A stretch of DNA of 64,000 nucleotides from Hyphomicrobiales bacterium. GTDB taxonomy: Bacteria; Pseudomonadota; Alphaproteobacteria; Rhizobiales; Beijerinckiaceae. Below, piece by piece: positions 26,877 to 35,520 of the stretch (within the stretch, counting starts at the first letter, position 1; every line of letters begins with the position of its first letter). Under the pieces are notes generated by a model. The model had not been told where the DNA came from. It worked only from the letters and a program-made list of their open reading frames with translations, and ran no database searches. A program made the position numbers and the translations under genes. Where the stretch lies: contig UBNE01000009.1 of assembly GCA_900466745.1 (NCBI GenBank), forward strand, positions 124,001 through 188,000, written 5' to 3'.

Positions 26877-27590
26877 ATGAAGCTCCCGGTGCCGATCCAT
26901 CACCTCAAACGCAGGGCGAAGCTCCTGCATCGTCGCGAACAGATCCCGCTCCACGCCGCGCTTGACCGCATCGCCACGGCCGAAGGCTATCGGAGATGGA
27001 GCTTGCTGGCGGCCAGGCAACCCGTCGCCAGCGTGGCGACGGCGCTCTATCGCCGGCTCGATCCGGGCGATCTGGTCTTGGTCGCAGGGCGTCCGGGGCA
27101 GGGCAAGACGCTGGTCAGCCTCGCGCTTGCCGCCGAGGCGGCCAGGGCAGGGCGCCGGAGCGCCTTCTTCTCGCTGGAATATACGCCGGGCGACGTGGTC
27201 GAGCGCCTGCGTGCGCTCGGTTTCGAAACCGGCGAGCTCGCGGGCTTCTTCGATCTCGACTGTTCCGATGCGATCAGCGCCGATTATGTCGGGGCGGCGC
27301 TGGCGGCGGCGCCGGCCGGCACGCTCGCCGTGATCGACTATCTGCAACTGCTCGATCAGCGCCGCGATAGGCCGGAGCTGTCGCGGCAGGTGGGCGACCT
27401 CAAGGCGCTGGCCCGCCAACGCGGACTGATCATCGTCCTGCTCTCGCAGGTCGACCGGTCCTACGATCCCGCGGCCAAGCCGTTTCCGGACATCACCGAT
27501 ATCCACCTGCCCAATCCGGTCGATCTGCGGCTCTTCGACAAGAGATGCTTTCTGAACGGCGGCGAGATCCGGTTCGAGGCTGCGGCCTGA
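26877..27590 (+). CDS. DnaB/RecA-like P-loop ATPase, small
   Basis: A 237-residue protein resembling only the ATPase core of DnaB-type helicases. Walker A is AGRPGQGKT (residues 70-78), Walker B LAVIDYLQLL near residue 150, and LIIVLLSQVDRS matches the DnaB motif 3 region. The DnaB N-terminal primase-interaction domain is absent and is replaced by a 60-residue basic helical segment. AGGAGGT lies six bases before ATG 26877. A predicted terminator follows. It may be a stand-alone RecA-fold NTPase of unknown purpose rather than a replicative helicase. Confidence 0.75.
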   Translation: MKLPVPIHHLKRRAKLLHRREQIPLHAALDRIATAEGYRRWSLLAARQPVASVATALYRRLDPGDLVLVAGRPGQGKTLVSLALAAEAARAGRRSAFFSLEYTPGDVVERLRALGFETGELAGFFDLDCSDAISADYVGAALAAAPAGTLAVIDYLQLLDQRRDRPELSRQVGDLKALARQRGLIIVLLSQVDRSYDPAAKPFPDITDIHLPNPVDLRLFDKRCFLNGGEIRFEAAA

Positions 27591-27720
27591 CGCCGATCGA
27601 TCATGCACCGTCGCCCCGGATCGTCGCGGAGTTCATCCTTGGGCCGATCGAAGATCGCACCCGAGGGTTCCGCCCGGGATGACCCGCCCGATGGCCGGAC
27701 AACATAGGCTCGAAAGGGAG

Positions 27721-27754
27721 AAGGCCGCCCGGAGGGGGCGGCCTTCGTCGTTTT
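27721..27754 (+). terminator. Intrinsic terminator after the DnaB-like gene
   Basis: AAGGCCGCC (27721-27729) pairs with GGCGGCCTT (27737-27745) around a seven-base loop, followed by CGTCGTTTT. It lies between the end of the rightward ATPase gene and the end of the leftward giant gene, so it could stop both. Confidence 0.65.
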
Positions 27755-27776
27755 CGCGATCCGAGCGGCGCGGCGC

Positions 27777-30700
27777 CTATTCGAAGCGCCCGCTGGCATG
27801 GGCCAGCATGGTGTAGACCTTGCCGGTCTCCGAGGTGAGGTAGGTCTTCGCCACCATCGAGTCGCGGTCGTCCTTGGAGGCCTCGCCGAGCAGCCGCTCG
27901 AACTCGTCGATATAGCGGTCGACGGTCTCGCGGAACTCGTTGTCGCGCCGGTATTTGCGGCGGATCTCGTCGAAGGTCTGCTGGCCCTGCAGCGTGTAGA
28001 GCCGGCGGGTGAAGACGTTGCGCTCGCCGCGCTTGTAGCGGTCCCACAATTCGACGGCGGCGTCATGGTCGATCATCCGCGCGATGTCGACCGAAAGCGA
28101 GTCGAGCTTCTCGATCGAATGCGTCGTCGGCTTGCTCGCCTCCGGCGCCTTGTCCTCGCGGGAGGCGCGCACCAGCAGGTCCGAGAGCCAGCCGGACTTG
28201 GCCGGCTGCTGCGGCTCGGACGCCCGGCGCGGGCCCTCCTGGACCGGGGCGGGGCGGGGCGCCGGCTTCGGCTCGGCCTGCGCCGCTGCGCTCCGTGCCG
28301 CGGGCTCGCCGCGGACCGGCTCGGCCGTGGCGTCGAGCGACGGGCGCAGGGCAGGGCCTTCGACCGCCGCCGGCTTGGGCGACGGCGGCGCGGCGGCATA
28401 GGCCGGGGCCGCCGGGGCAGGGGCAGGGGCCGCTGCGGTCGCCCGGCGCGGAGCGCCATGGTCGATCGGCAGCGAGACGTCGCCGCGACGGCCGGCGCGG
28501 GTGACGATCTCGGTCAGATCGTTCAGCGCCTTGATCTGCTCGGCCACGACCCGGCGCATGGCCGAGGTCGATTCCTGCGTCTCCTGAGGCAGCTCGAGCA
28601 CGCCGCGCTTCAGCTCGGCGCGGGTGGCTTCCAGCTCGCGCTGGATCTCGCCGGTGACGCCGCGCATGTCCTGCGCCGCCTTCTGGAAGCGCTCGGTGAC
28701 CTTGGACAGCTCGCTGCCGATCTCGGCCGTGACCTCGGCATAGGCCGCGCGCAGGGCCTCGGCCGTGCGCTCGCGCTCCTTGCCGGTCGTGGCGCGGATC
28801 GTCTCGAACTGCTGGGCGATGGCGCTGGTCGTCGCCTCGGCCGAGTCGGAGAGCACGGCCCCGATCTGCCGGGCGCGGGCTTCCGCGGTGCCGAGCGATT
28901 CGTCGATCAGCGAGGCGAAGGAGCGGGTGATCGCCTCGACATCCTCGGTGCGGCTGCTGATCAGGCCATGCAGCTCCTCCAGAGAGTCGCGACGTTCGGC
29001 CAGCGCCTTGCCGACGCGGGCCTCGACCTGCTCCAGCCGGCCGACCACGGCGTTGAGCGCCGCGCTGCTGGCCTGCGAGACCTCGCTGAGCGAGGTGCCC
29101 TTGTCGTCGAGCTGGGCGATGAGGGCGGTGGCGTCGCGCAGCGTGCCTTCCGAGAAGCCCTTGAGATCGGCGATCTGCGCGGTGACCTGCTGCGAGGCGC
29201 GGTTGGCCTCCGCCATCACCGTGCTTATCACGGTCTGCAATTCGCCGACGCGGGTCGACAGGCCGTTCTCGACGGCGGCGAGGTTCTTGTTCGCGCCATT
29301 GACGATCTGCTGCATCAGCTTGTTGGCCTCGCCGAGGCGGCCGAGCATGCCGCCCAGCTCCTCGCGCAACTGCTCGTTGGTGCCGACCAGCGCCTCGATC
29401 GACTGGCGCGAGCCGGATTCGAGCGTCTCGCGCAGCGCGTTGGACGAGGCCTCGACCGCATCGGCGATCGCGGCGCCGCGATCGCGCAGCCCGGCGACGA
29501 CGGCGTTGCCGCGGGCTTCGAGAGCCCGCACGACGGTCTCGCCCGCCGCGGCGAAGGCGGCGGCCAGAGCCTCGCCGCGCTCGCCGAGGGCGTCGACCAT
29601 GCCGCCGCCCTTGGCGTCGAACAGGGCGCGCAGCGCTTCGGTGCGCTCGTCGAGCGAGGCGGAGACCGTCTCGCCATGGCGCTCCAGCGCATCGACGATG
29701 ACGGCGCCCTTGCGGTCGAACAGCGCCTGCAGCGTGTCGGTCTGCTCGTCGAGCGCATGCGAGATGGCCGTGCCCTGCTGGCCGAGCGCCGCGACGATGT
29801 CGCCGCCCTTGCCCTCGAACAGGGCGCGGAGCTGCTCGGCCCGCGTGTCGAGCGCGGTCGAGATCGCGTCGCCGCGGCGGCCGAGGGCGGCGACGATGCC
29901 GAGCCCGCGATCGTCGAACAGGGTGCGCAACTGCTCGGCGCGCTCGTTGAGCGCCGCGGCGAGGGCTTCGCTCTGCTCGGCCAGCGCCGAGACCATGCCG
30001 CTGCCATTGTGCTCGAACAGGGCGCGCAGCTCCTGGGCCCGCTCGCTGAGCGCGGCCGCGATCGCCTCGGAGCGGCCCTGCAGCGTCGTCGCGATCTCCT
30101 CGCCGCGGCTGTCGAGCGTGTGCGAGACCGTATCGAGCCGGCCGACGACGCGCTCCTCGAAGCGCGCCACGCTCTGGTCGAGCGTGTCGGCGATCTGGAG
30201 GGCGCGGCCGCCGAGCGTGGCGTTGATCGTGTCGGCCTTGTCGCTGAGCGTGCGGGTGAGCGACTCGCTCTTGGAGGTGACGACCTCGCCGATCTCGTCC
30301 GCCTTGGCGGCGAGCGCGCGGGTGACCTCGCGCCCGCCTTCCGCCAGCACGCGGGCGATGTCGACCGTGCGTTCGACCAGCGCCTCGTTGAGGGCGGTGG
30401 CGCGCGAGCCGAGGCTGCCGTCGATGCGGGCGATCAGGCTGTCGAGCGCGCCGGCGATCTCGGCGCTCTTGGCGCCGGAGCGCTCCTCGAACAGCTTGAT
30501 CTGGCCTTCCATTGCGTCCGCCGCCTCGCGGGTGCGGTTGGCGAGCAATTCGGCCGCTTCCAGCGCACGGGTGCCGACCTTGTCGGCCAGCGAGACGCCG
30601 TCCTGCGAGATCAGCTTCTCGACCTGCGCGATGCCGGTGTTGAGCGCTTCGGTGAGCTCGCGGGCGTCGCCCGAGATCTTGGCCGTGAGCGCGCCGCCCT

Positions 30701-33700
30701 GATGGACGATGAGGTCCTCGAAGGCGGAAAGGCGCGCTGCGAGGTTCTCCTCGACCTGGCGGCCCTGGCTGTCGAAGAGATGCGAGAGCGCGCTAAGGCG
30801 CACCCCGATCGCCGACTCGATCTCGTGGCCGCGCTCGTCGAAGAGGCGGCTCAGCGCGTCGTGGCGGCTGGCGAGCGCGTCGGTGAGCGCCTGGGCGCGC
30901 TCCTCGACCGAGCGCAGCATGGTGTCGGCGTTGGCGGCCAGCACCTCGCCGACGCGGCCGCTCTGGTCGCTCAGCGCCAGCACGAGTTCGCTGCCGCGCT
31001 CGTCGAAGAGCCTGGTCAGGGCGTCGTGGCGCAGCGCCAGCGCCTCGGTGAGCGCCTGGGCGCGGTCCTCGACCGAGCGCAGCATCGACTGGGCGTTGGC
31101 GGTGAGCGCCTCGTTGACGCGCCCGCCCTGCTGGGTCAGCGCCAGCACGATCTCGCGGCCGGTGCCGGCGAGCATGGTGCGGGCGTCCTCGGCATGGACG
31201 GTGAAGGTGTCGCGCAGGCCCTGCGTCGCCTCGACGACCCGGTCGGCGACATGGCGGCCGTCGACATTGATCGTCTCGGTGAGGGTGCGGGTCGCCTCCG
31301 TCATGCGGCGCGCCAGCTCCTCGCTCTGCTCGCCGAGCAAGGTGTGGACCTCGCGGCCGGTGCTGACGAGGTCGCGGACCATGGTCTCGCGCTGCTCGCC
31401 GAGGAGCTGGCCGACCTTCTCGCCGGTCTCGCCGACGCTGGCGAGGAAGCCGGTCTGCTGCTGCTCCAGCGCGGCGCGCGCGCCCTCGACCGCATCGGTG
31501 ATGCGGGAGGCCAGCGCCAGGCCGCGCTCGTCGAGCGTCCGGTCGATGCTCTCGCCGGTCTCGGCGAGGCGGCTGATCAGGGCGCCGCTGCGCTCCGACA
31601 GGATGCCGTGCACGGAACGGCCGACATCGGCGATGCGGCTGGCCACGGCCTGGCTCTCGCTGCCGAGCAGGTCCTTGAGCTCGAGCCCGGCCTGCGAAAC
31701 CTTCACGGTCATGGCGCCGGCCTGCTCCTCGAGCAGGGCGCTGACGCGCTCGCCGGTCTCCGACAGGCCGGAGATCATGCGCTCGCTCTCCTGGCCGACG
31801 ACGCGGCTGACGTCCTGGCCGGCCTGGGTCAGGCGGGTGACCAGGATCTCGCTCTCGTCGCGCAGGCGGGTCTCGACGGCGTTGACGGCGCCGGAGACGC
31901 TGGAGACCAGCGCCTCGCTGCGCTCCTCCAGCAGCCGCGCCACATCGGCGCCGGCGCCGGAGACGCGGGCGACGACGCTGTCGCTCTGCTCGCCCACGAG
32001 CTGGGCGAGGTCGCGGCCGGCGCCCGAGACGCGCCCGACGAGCGCATCGGCCTGCTGGTCGAGCAAGGCATGGACGGTCTCGCCGGTCTCGTTGAGGCGC
32101 GTGACCAGCTTGCCGCCATGCTCGTTGAACAGGCCGTTCACCCGGTCGGCGACCTCGGTGATGCGGTGGGTCAGCGTATCGCCATGTCTGTCGACGGCGG
32201 AGCCGAGCGACTGGCCGGCGTCGTTGACGCGCAGGACGATCGATTCGCCGCGCTCGCGCAGCACGTCGTCGACGGTCTTGACCGTCTCGTTGAGGCGCCC
32301 GACCAGCGCGTCGCCATGCGTGCCGATGAGGTTGTGGACGGTCTCGCCGACCTCGTTGAGGCGCGCGGCGATGGCCTCGTTCTGGCGGGTGAGCAGGTTG
32401 TTGACGCCGCGGCCGACCTCGGTCAGGCGCACCGTGACGCTCTCGCCCTCGCTGGACAGCGCGCTGCGCAGGGCTTCGCCCGATTCCGCCAGCCGCTGCT
32501 GCAGCGCCTCGCTCTGGCTCTCGATCAGCGAGACCATGCTGCGGCTGCTGACCTCGAAGCGCTCGGCCGCCTCGACGCCGCGCGCGGAGATGTCCTTGGC
32601 CAGCGTCTCGCCGGTGGTCTTCAGCGTCTCGTTGACGGTCGCGACCCGGGCGGTCAGCGTCTCCGCGACCTGCATGCCGGTCTCGCTGATGGCCCGGGTG
32701 ACGTTCTGCGCCTCGCTGGTCAGGCCCGCCGTGAGGGCGAGGCCGGTCTTCTCCAGCGAGCCGGCGATCTCCTGGGCGCGGCCGTCGAGCATGGTGGAGA
32801 GGGTGTCGCTGGCGCCGGCCAGCCGCTCGGAGACCTCGCCCGAGGTGACCTGCAGCCGCTCGACGAGGTCGTGGCTGCGGCCGCTGATCTCCTCGATCAT
32901 CTTTTCTCCGGCGCGGCCGAGCGCCTGGGTGATCTGGTCGCCCTTGGCGCCGAGCGAGCCGGTGACGCGGTCGCCGGCCTGCGCGATGGCCTCGGCGATG
33001 CTGCGGCTGGCGCCGTCGAGATCCCTGGCGATGCCTTCATGCGCGCCGCTGATGGCGAGCTTGACGCGCTCGGCATTGCCGACCACGGCCTCGCGCTGCG
33101 TCACCAGCTCGTCGATCAGCGAGCGCAGCCGGATCTCGTTGTCGGCATAGGCGCGCTCCAGCGTCGAGATCTCGCCGCGGACGATGGTTTCGAGCTCGCC
33201 GGCGCGCGCCACGGCGCGCTCGATGCCGTCGCCCATGGCGGCGACCTCGCGGCGGATGGTCTGGCTGAGCGAGAGCACGGAATCGGCGCCGGCCACCTCC
33301 GGCTCGGCGAGGCGCAGCGCGACATCGGTCATCGCGCGCGAGATCAGCCGCATCTCCTGGGTGCGGCGATAGAGCGCCGCGAGCACGAAGAAGAACACCA
33401 CCGGCGCGCCGATCGAGAGCGCGAGCAGGGTCCACTCCCCGATGCCGAAGGAGGCGACCGGCTCCGGCAGGCCGTCGCTGAAGGAGCCGAAGCGGTGGAG
33501 CAGCACGAAGGCGGCGCCGCCCAGCCAGGCGAGCGAGGCCAGCGCGGCGAACCAGTAGGGCTTGCGCGAGGGTCGGACGGCGAAGGCCTGGACGAGCGAG
33601 CTGGAATCGCGCCGGTCGTCATTGGCGACGCGGCTGGTGTCGGGGGCGATGGCGGGGCGGGCAGGCTGCGGCGCCTGCTGCGCCGGCGGCGGCGCGGCCG

Positions 33701-33884
33701 CCGCCGCGGCGGGCTCGACGCGGGGCAGATCGAGCTTCAGGTCGTTCTCGCTGGTGGTCGGCAGGCGCGGCTCGGCCGCGACCGGAGTCTCCGTCTCGCC
33801 CTGCAGCTGCTCGAGGCGCAGCGCCTCCTCGATCGCCGACATCGCAGCTTCAGTGGGATCCTGGAGCTTCTTGGGTCGATTCAT
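27777..33884 (-). CDS. Growth-pole-ring (GPR/RgsE)-like giant membrane protein
   Basis: A 2035-residue protein. Residues 1-105 are acidic then Pro/Ala-rich and cytoplasmic. Two membrane helices lie at about 110-130 and 151-172. Residues 274-1505 are a gapless array of 56 units of 22 residues, apolipoprotein-like. Residues about 1506-1760 are more irregular helix, about 1770-1925 a Pro/Ala linker, and 1925-2035 a compact charged domain (ARMIDHDAAVELWDRYKRGE). Size, topology and repeats match Agrobacterium GPR (about 2,115 residues) and Sinorhizobium RgsE, needed for unipolar growth. The start at 33884 has GAGG eight bases upstream. High identity among repeats makes the antisense strand look open as well; that reading is spurious. 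Confidence 0.88.
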   Translation of the reverse strand: MNRPKKLQDPTEAAMSAIEEALRLEQLQGETETPVAAEPRLPTTSENDLKLDLPRVEPAAAAAAPPPAQQAPQPARPAIAPDTSRVANDDRRDSSSLVQAFAVRPSRKPYWFAALASLAWLGGAAFVLLHRFGSFSDGLPEPVASFGIGEWTLLALSIGAPVVFFFVLAALYRRTQEMRLISRAMTDVALRLAEPEVAGADSVLSLSQTIRREVAAMGDGIERAVARAGELETIVRGEISTLERAYADNEIRLRSLIDELVTQREAVVGNAERVKLAISGAHEGIARDLDGASRSIAEAIAQAGDRVTGSLGAKGDQITQALGRAGEKMIEEISGRSHDLVERLQVTSGEVSERLAGASDTLSTMLDGRAQEIAGSLEKTGLALTAGLTSEAQNVTRAISETGMQVAETLTARVATVNETLKTTGETLAKDISARGVEAAERFEVSSRSMVSLIESQSEALQQRLAESGEALRSALSSEGESVTVRLTEVGRGVNNLLTRQNEAIAARLNEVGETVHNLIGTHGDALVGRLNETVKTVDDVLRERGESIVLRVNDAGQSLGSAVDRHGDTLTHRITEVADRVNGLFNEHGGKLVTRLNETGETVHALLDQQADALVGRVSGAGRDLAQLVGEQSDSVVARVSGAGADVARLLEERSEALVSSVSGAVNAVETRLRDESEILVTRLTQAGQDVSRVVGQESERMISGLSETGERVSALLEEQAGAMTVKVSQAGLELKDLLGSESQAVASRIADVGRSVHGILSERSGALISRLAETGESIDRTLDERGLALASRITDAVEGARAALEQQQTGFLASVGETGEKVGQLLGEQRETMVRDLVSTGREVHTLLGEQSEELARRMTEATRTLTETINVDGRHVADRVVEATQGLRDTFTVHAEDARTMLAGTGREIVLALTQQGGRVNEALTANAQSMLRSVEDRAQALTEALALRHDALTRLFDERGSELVLALSDQSGRVGEVLAANADTMLRSVEERAQALTDALASRHDALSRLFDERGHEIESAIGVRLSALSHLFDSQGRQVEENLAARLSAFEDLIVHQGGALTAKISGDARELTEALNTGIAQVEKLISQDGVSLADKVGTRALEAAELLANRTREAADAMEGQIKLFEERSGAKSAEIAGALDSLIARIDGSLGSRATALNEALVERTVDIARVLAEGGREVTRALAAKADEIGEVVTSKSESLTRTLSDKADTINATLGGRALQIADTLDQSVARFEERVVGRLDTVSHTLDSRGEEIATTLQGRSEAIAAALSERAQELRALFEHNGSGMVSALAEQSEALAAALNERAEQLRTLFDDRGLGIVAALGRRGDAISTALDTRAEQLRALFEGKGGDIVAALGQQGTAISHALDEQTDTLQALFDRKGAVIVDALERHGETVSASLDERTEALRALFDAKGGGMVDALGERGEALAAAFAAAGETVVRALEARGNAVVAGLRDRGAAIADAVEASSNALRETLESGSRQSIEALVGTNEQLREELGGMLGRLGEANKLMQQIVNGANKNLAAVENGLSTRVGELQTVISTVMAEANRASQQVTAQIADLKGFSEGTLRDATALIAQLDDKGTSLSEVSQASSAALNAVVGRLEQVEARVGKALAERRDSLEELHGLISSRTEDVEAITRSFASLIDESLGTAEARARQIGAVLSDSAEATTSAIAQQFETIRATTGKERERTAEALRAAYAEVTAEIGSELSKVTERFQKAAQDMRGVTGEIQRELEATRAELKRGVLELPQETQESTSAMRRVVAEQIKALNDLTEIVTRAGRRGDVSLPIDHGAPRRATAAAPAPAPAAPAYAAAPPSPKPAAVEGPALRPSLDATAEPVRGEPAARSAAAQAEPKPAPRPAPVQEGPRRASEPQQPAKSGWLSDLLVRASREDKAPEASKPTTHSIEKLDSLSVDIARMIDHDAAVELWDRYKRGERNVFTRRLYTLQGQQTFDEIRRKYRRDNEFRETVDRYIDEFERLLGEASKDDRDSMVAKTYLTSETGKVYTMLAHASGRFE
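29370..33065 (-). repeat. Coding array of 56 in-phase 22-residue repeats
   Basis: Read as protein (residues 274-1505), the segment cuts into 56 consecutive units of exactly 22 residues with no insertion or deletion. Examples are VHNLIGTHGDALVGRLNET, VHALLDQQADALVGRVSGAG and LRALFDAKGGGMVDALGER. Hydrophobic residues recur at positions 1 and 5 and again at 12 and 16, so the basic period is 11 residues (three helical turns). The units near 29560-30070 are the most alike and look like recent duplications of a pair. Such a period gives a long straight amphipathic helix or hendecad coiled coil. Confidence 0.85.
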
Positions 33885-33926
33885 GGTTGCCGCCTCGCCA
33901 CGCTACTGAAGATGGTCGCGAACACA

Positions 33927-33967
33927 TGTCCCGCCGTCCCGGCCGCCTCTGGCCGGGAGAGGGGACA
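33927..33967 (-). promoter_or_regulatory. Hairpin in the leader of the GPR-like gene
   Basis: CCCGGCC (33938-33944) and GGCCGGG (33951-33957) form a strong stem with a six-base loop, flanked by outer arms TGTCCC and GGGACA. It begins 43 bases upstream of the start codon at 33884 on the transcribed strand, so it would fold in the 5' untranslated RNA. A role in translation or mRNA stability is possible but unproven. Confidence 0.4.
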
Positions 33968-34050
33968 CTGCGCCCATCATTTACCAATTGGAAGGGTACT
34001 GAAGCCCCAGACCCTTGGAAACCCATTTGAGTGCCTGATTCACAAACGTC

Positions 34051-34069
34051 GTTAACGCCTCGTTCACCA
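34051..34069. promoter_or_regulatory. Possible CtrA-binding site between GPR-like and Hpt genes
   Basis: GTTAACGCCTCGTTCACCAT (34051-34070) contains TTAA-N7-TTCA on the plus strand, one base from the CtrA consensus TTAA-N7-TTAA. The CGTTCACCAT part resembles the TTAACCAT form described in rhizobia. It lies about 85 bases before the Hpt gene and 165 before the GPR-like gene. The match is short, so this is only a candidate. Confidence 0.35.
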
Positions 34070-34149
34070 TCAAGGCGCTTCCTGGAGGGGGTCGGACCGC
34101 CCCGGCGGCCCGGCGATGTCCATGCGTTCATGCGTTTTTCGAGTTCGCC

Positions 34150-34488
34150 ATGCCCCAGACGGCCATCGACACCGCGCATCTCTCCCGCCAGACCGGCGGC
34201 GACCATGCGCTCGAGCGCGAATTGCTCACGCTCTTCGCCCAGCAATGCGCGCGGCATCTGCGCACCATCCACGGCAGCGCCGACACCCAGGCGCGGCTGG
34301 ACGCGGCGCACAGCCTGAAGGGCGCCGCCCGCGCCGTCGGCGCCTGGCAGGTCGCCGAGGCCGCCGAGCGGATCGAGCAGAGCCTCGCGGCTCCCGACCA
34401 GCGCGGCACCGAGGCGGCGATGGACGCGCTCGCCCTCGCCGCCGCCGAGGCGCGCGCGGTGATCTGCCGCTCCGACTGCGCGGCCTAG
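34150..34488 (+). CDS. Hpt-domain phosphotransfer protein
   Basis: A 112-residue single-domain histidine phosphotransfer protein. The phospho-accepting His is His54 in AAHSLKGAARAVGAWQVAEAAE, the standard Hpt motif, with helices before and after and nothing else attached. Such proteins relay phosphate between hybrid kinases and response regulators. No kinase or regulator gene is adjacent, so the partners are unknown. It is divergent from the GPR-like polar-growth gene, which hints at cell-cycle or polarity signalling, but only by position. Confidence 0.86.
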   Translation: MPQTAIDTAHLSRQTGGDHALERELLTLFAQQCARHLRTIHGSADTQARLDAAHSLKGAARAVGAWQVAEAAERIEQSLAAPDQRGTEAAMDALALAAAEARAVICRSDCAA

Positions 34489-34602
34489 ACAACCCGCCGC
34501 TGCGCGAGGGCCGTTTCGCGCTGACTGGAAATGCTCTAAGCGGAGCCGGTCGTTCCTCCCCGCGCGAAGGCTGCGCGCGGACGCGCCGCTTCGGAGACCC
34601 GC

Positions 34603-34923
34603 ATGCCCAACATCACCTATATCGATGCACATGGCGAAAGCCGCACCGTGGAGGGCGAGGTCGGCGCGACCGTGATGGAGACCGCTGTCCGCAACGAGAT
34701 TCCCGGCATCGAGGCCGAATGCGGCGGCGCCTGCGCCTGCGCGACCTGCCATGTCTATGTCGACGAGGCCTGGATGGAGAAGGTCGGCCAGCCGGAGCCG
34801 ATGGAGGAGGACATGCTCGACTTCGCCTTCGACGTCAGGCCGAACTCGCGCCTCTCCTGCCAGATCCGCATCCGCGAGGAGCTCGACGGGCTCGTGGTCC
34901 GCACGCCCGAGCGGCAAGGATAG
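34603..34923 (+). CDS. 2Fe-2S ferredoxin, adrenodoxin type
   Basis: A 106-residue electron carrier. Cluster ligands are Cys40, Cys46, Cys49 and Cys86, spaced C-x5-C-x2-C-x36-C as in adrenodoxin, putidaredoxin and FdxB-type ferredoxins. One additional Cys, Cys44, lies in the same loop. The acidic stretch around [14 protein letters not shown] is the usual reductase/P450 docking region. No P450 or reductase gene is adjacent. It may serve general redox duties or FeS assembly. It stands alone, with a predicted terminator behind. Confidence 0.92.
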   Translation: MPNITYIDAHGESRTVEGEVGATVMETAVRNEIPGIEAECGGACACATCHVYVDEAWMEKVGQPEPMEEDMLDFAFDVRPNSRLSCQIRIREELDGLVVRTPERQG

Positions 34924-34938
34924 GGGCGGTCGGGAGCA

Positions 34939-34999
34939 GGCAGTCGGAAACTGCCGGAGCAGCCGTGCACCGACGGCCTGTTGCCGACTGCCCATTTTT
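34939..34999 (+). terminator. Likely terminator after the ferredoxin gene
   Basis: GGCAGTCGG (34939-34947) pairs with CCGACTGCC (34984-34992), followed by CA and five T. The 36-base intervening part can itself form a small GCCGT/ACGGC-like hairpin. It begins 16 bases after the ferredoxin stop. Confidence 0.55.
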
Positions 35000-35068
35000 G
35001 CGTTGGATCAATGCGCCGGGTCGGGCAGACTTCAGGATGGTGCTGCAACCAGCCTTGAGGAGGTCGCG

Positions 35069-35491
35069 ATGTACAAGTCGATCATGGTTCCCGTCGATCT
35101 GGCCGAGGCCGACCTCGCCCAGCCGGCCATCGCCAGCGCGGTCTCCTTCGCCAAGGCTTCCGGGGGCACGGTGCGGCTGGTCTATGTCCGCTCGCTGGTT
35201 CCGGTCACCTATATGGAATTCGTACCGGCCGATTTCGACGCCGAGCAGCAGCAGGACGCCGAGGCCAAGCTGGCCGAGCTCGCCGCCAAGATCGACCTGC
35301 CGGCCGAGCAGGTTTCGGCCAAGGTGCTGATCGGCTCGGTGCATGGCGAGGTTCTGGCCGAGGCCGACGCCAGCGGCGCCGACCTCATCGTCATCGGCTC
35401 GCATGAGCCGGGCATGCTGGCCTATGTCATCGGCTCGAACGCCTCGGCGATCGTTCGCCGGGCCAAATGCTCGGTGCTGGTGGTCCGCTAG
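35069..35491 (+). CDS. Universal stress protein (UspA family)
   Basis: A 140-residue single Usp domain. It starts MYKSIMVPVDLAEADLAQPA, with the ATP-site Asp in MVPVDL. The C-terminal GSHEPGMLAYVIGSNASAIVRRAKCSVLVVR contains the G-2x-G-9x-G(S/T) type ATP-binding pattern in diverged form. GAGGAGG at 35057 precedes ATG 35069 with good spacing. No partner gene shares its direction. The family helps survival in stress by unclear means. Confidence 0.92.
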   Translation: MYKSIMVPVDLAEADLAQPAIASAVSFAKASGGTVRLVYVRSLVPVTYMEFVPADFDAEQQQDAEAKLAELAAKIDLPAEQVSAKVLIGSVHGEVLAEADASGADLIVIGSHEPGMLAYVIGSNASAIVRRAKCSVLVVR

Positions 35492-35520
35492 AGTATCGAG
35501 CTGAATATCGTAATCCGTCC

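Noticed and set aside
23807..26878. A 1023-codon minus-strand frame across the mla operon
   Set aside because: The four plus-strand genes have clear family motifs and tight spacing. The minus frame is His/Asp/Arg-rich shadow sequence.
27600..27700. Possible full family-B palindrome after the DnaB-like gene
   Set aside because: Only one half (CCCGGGATGACC near 27674) is recognisable. The left arm is too diverged to call a complete element.
29560..30070. Near-identical repeats suspected as a CRISPR or minisatellite
   Set aside because: The periodicity is a multiple of three and preserves the protein pattern. There are no spacers; it is coding repeat within the GPR-like gene.
28765..33150. Long Ser/Ala/Arg-rich plus-strand frames (645 and 813 codons) over the same gene
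   Set aside because: Composition reflects the third frame of the repeat DNA. There is no start signal and no recognisable fold.
27798..34055. A 2085-codon open frame on the plus strand opposite the GPR-like gene
   Set aside because: It mirrors the minus-strand repeats codon for codon and reads as low-complexity Leu/Arg/Gly/Ala protein with no domain. The minus strand has membrane helices, a conserved C-terminal domain and a ribosome site, so the plus-strand frame is an artefact of high GC and repeats.
34751..35068. Longer N-terminal extension of the universal stress protein
   Set aside because: It overlaps the ferredoxin gene in another frame and would precede the normal Usp start MYKSIMVPVD. 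A strong GAGGAGG site fixes the start at 35069.
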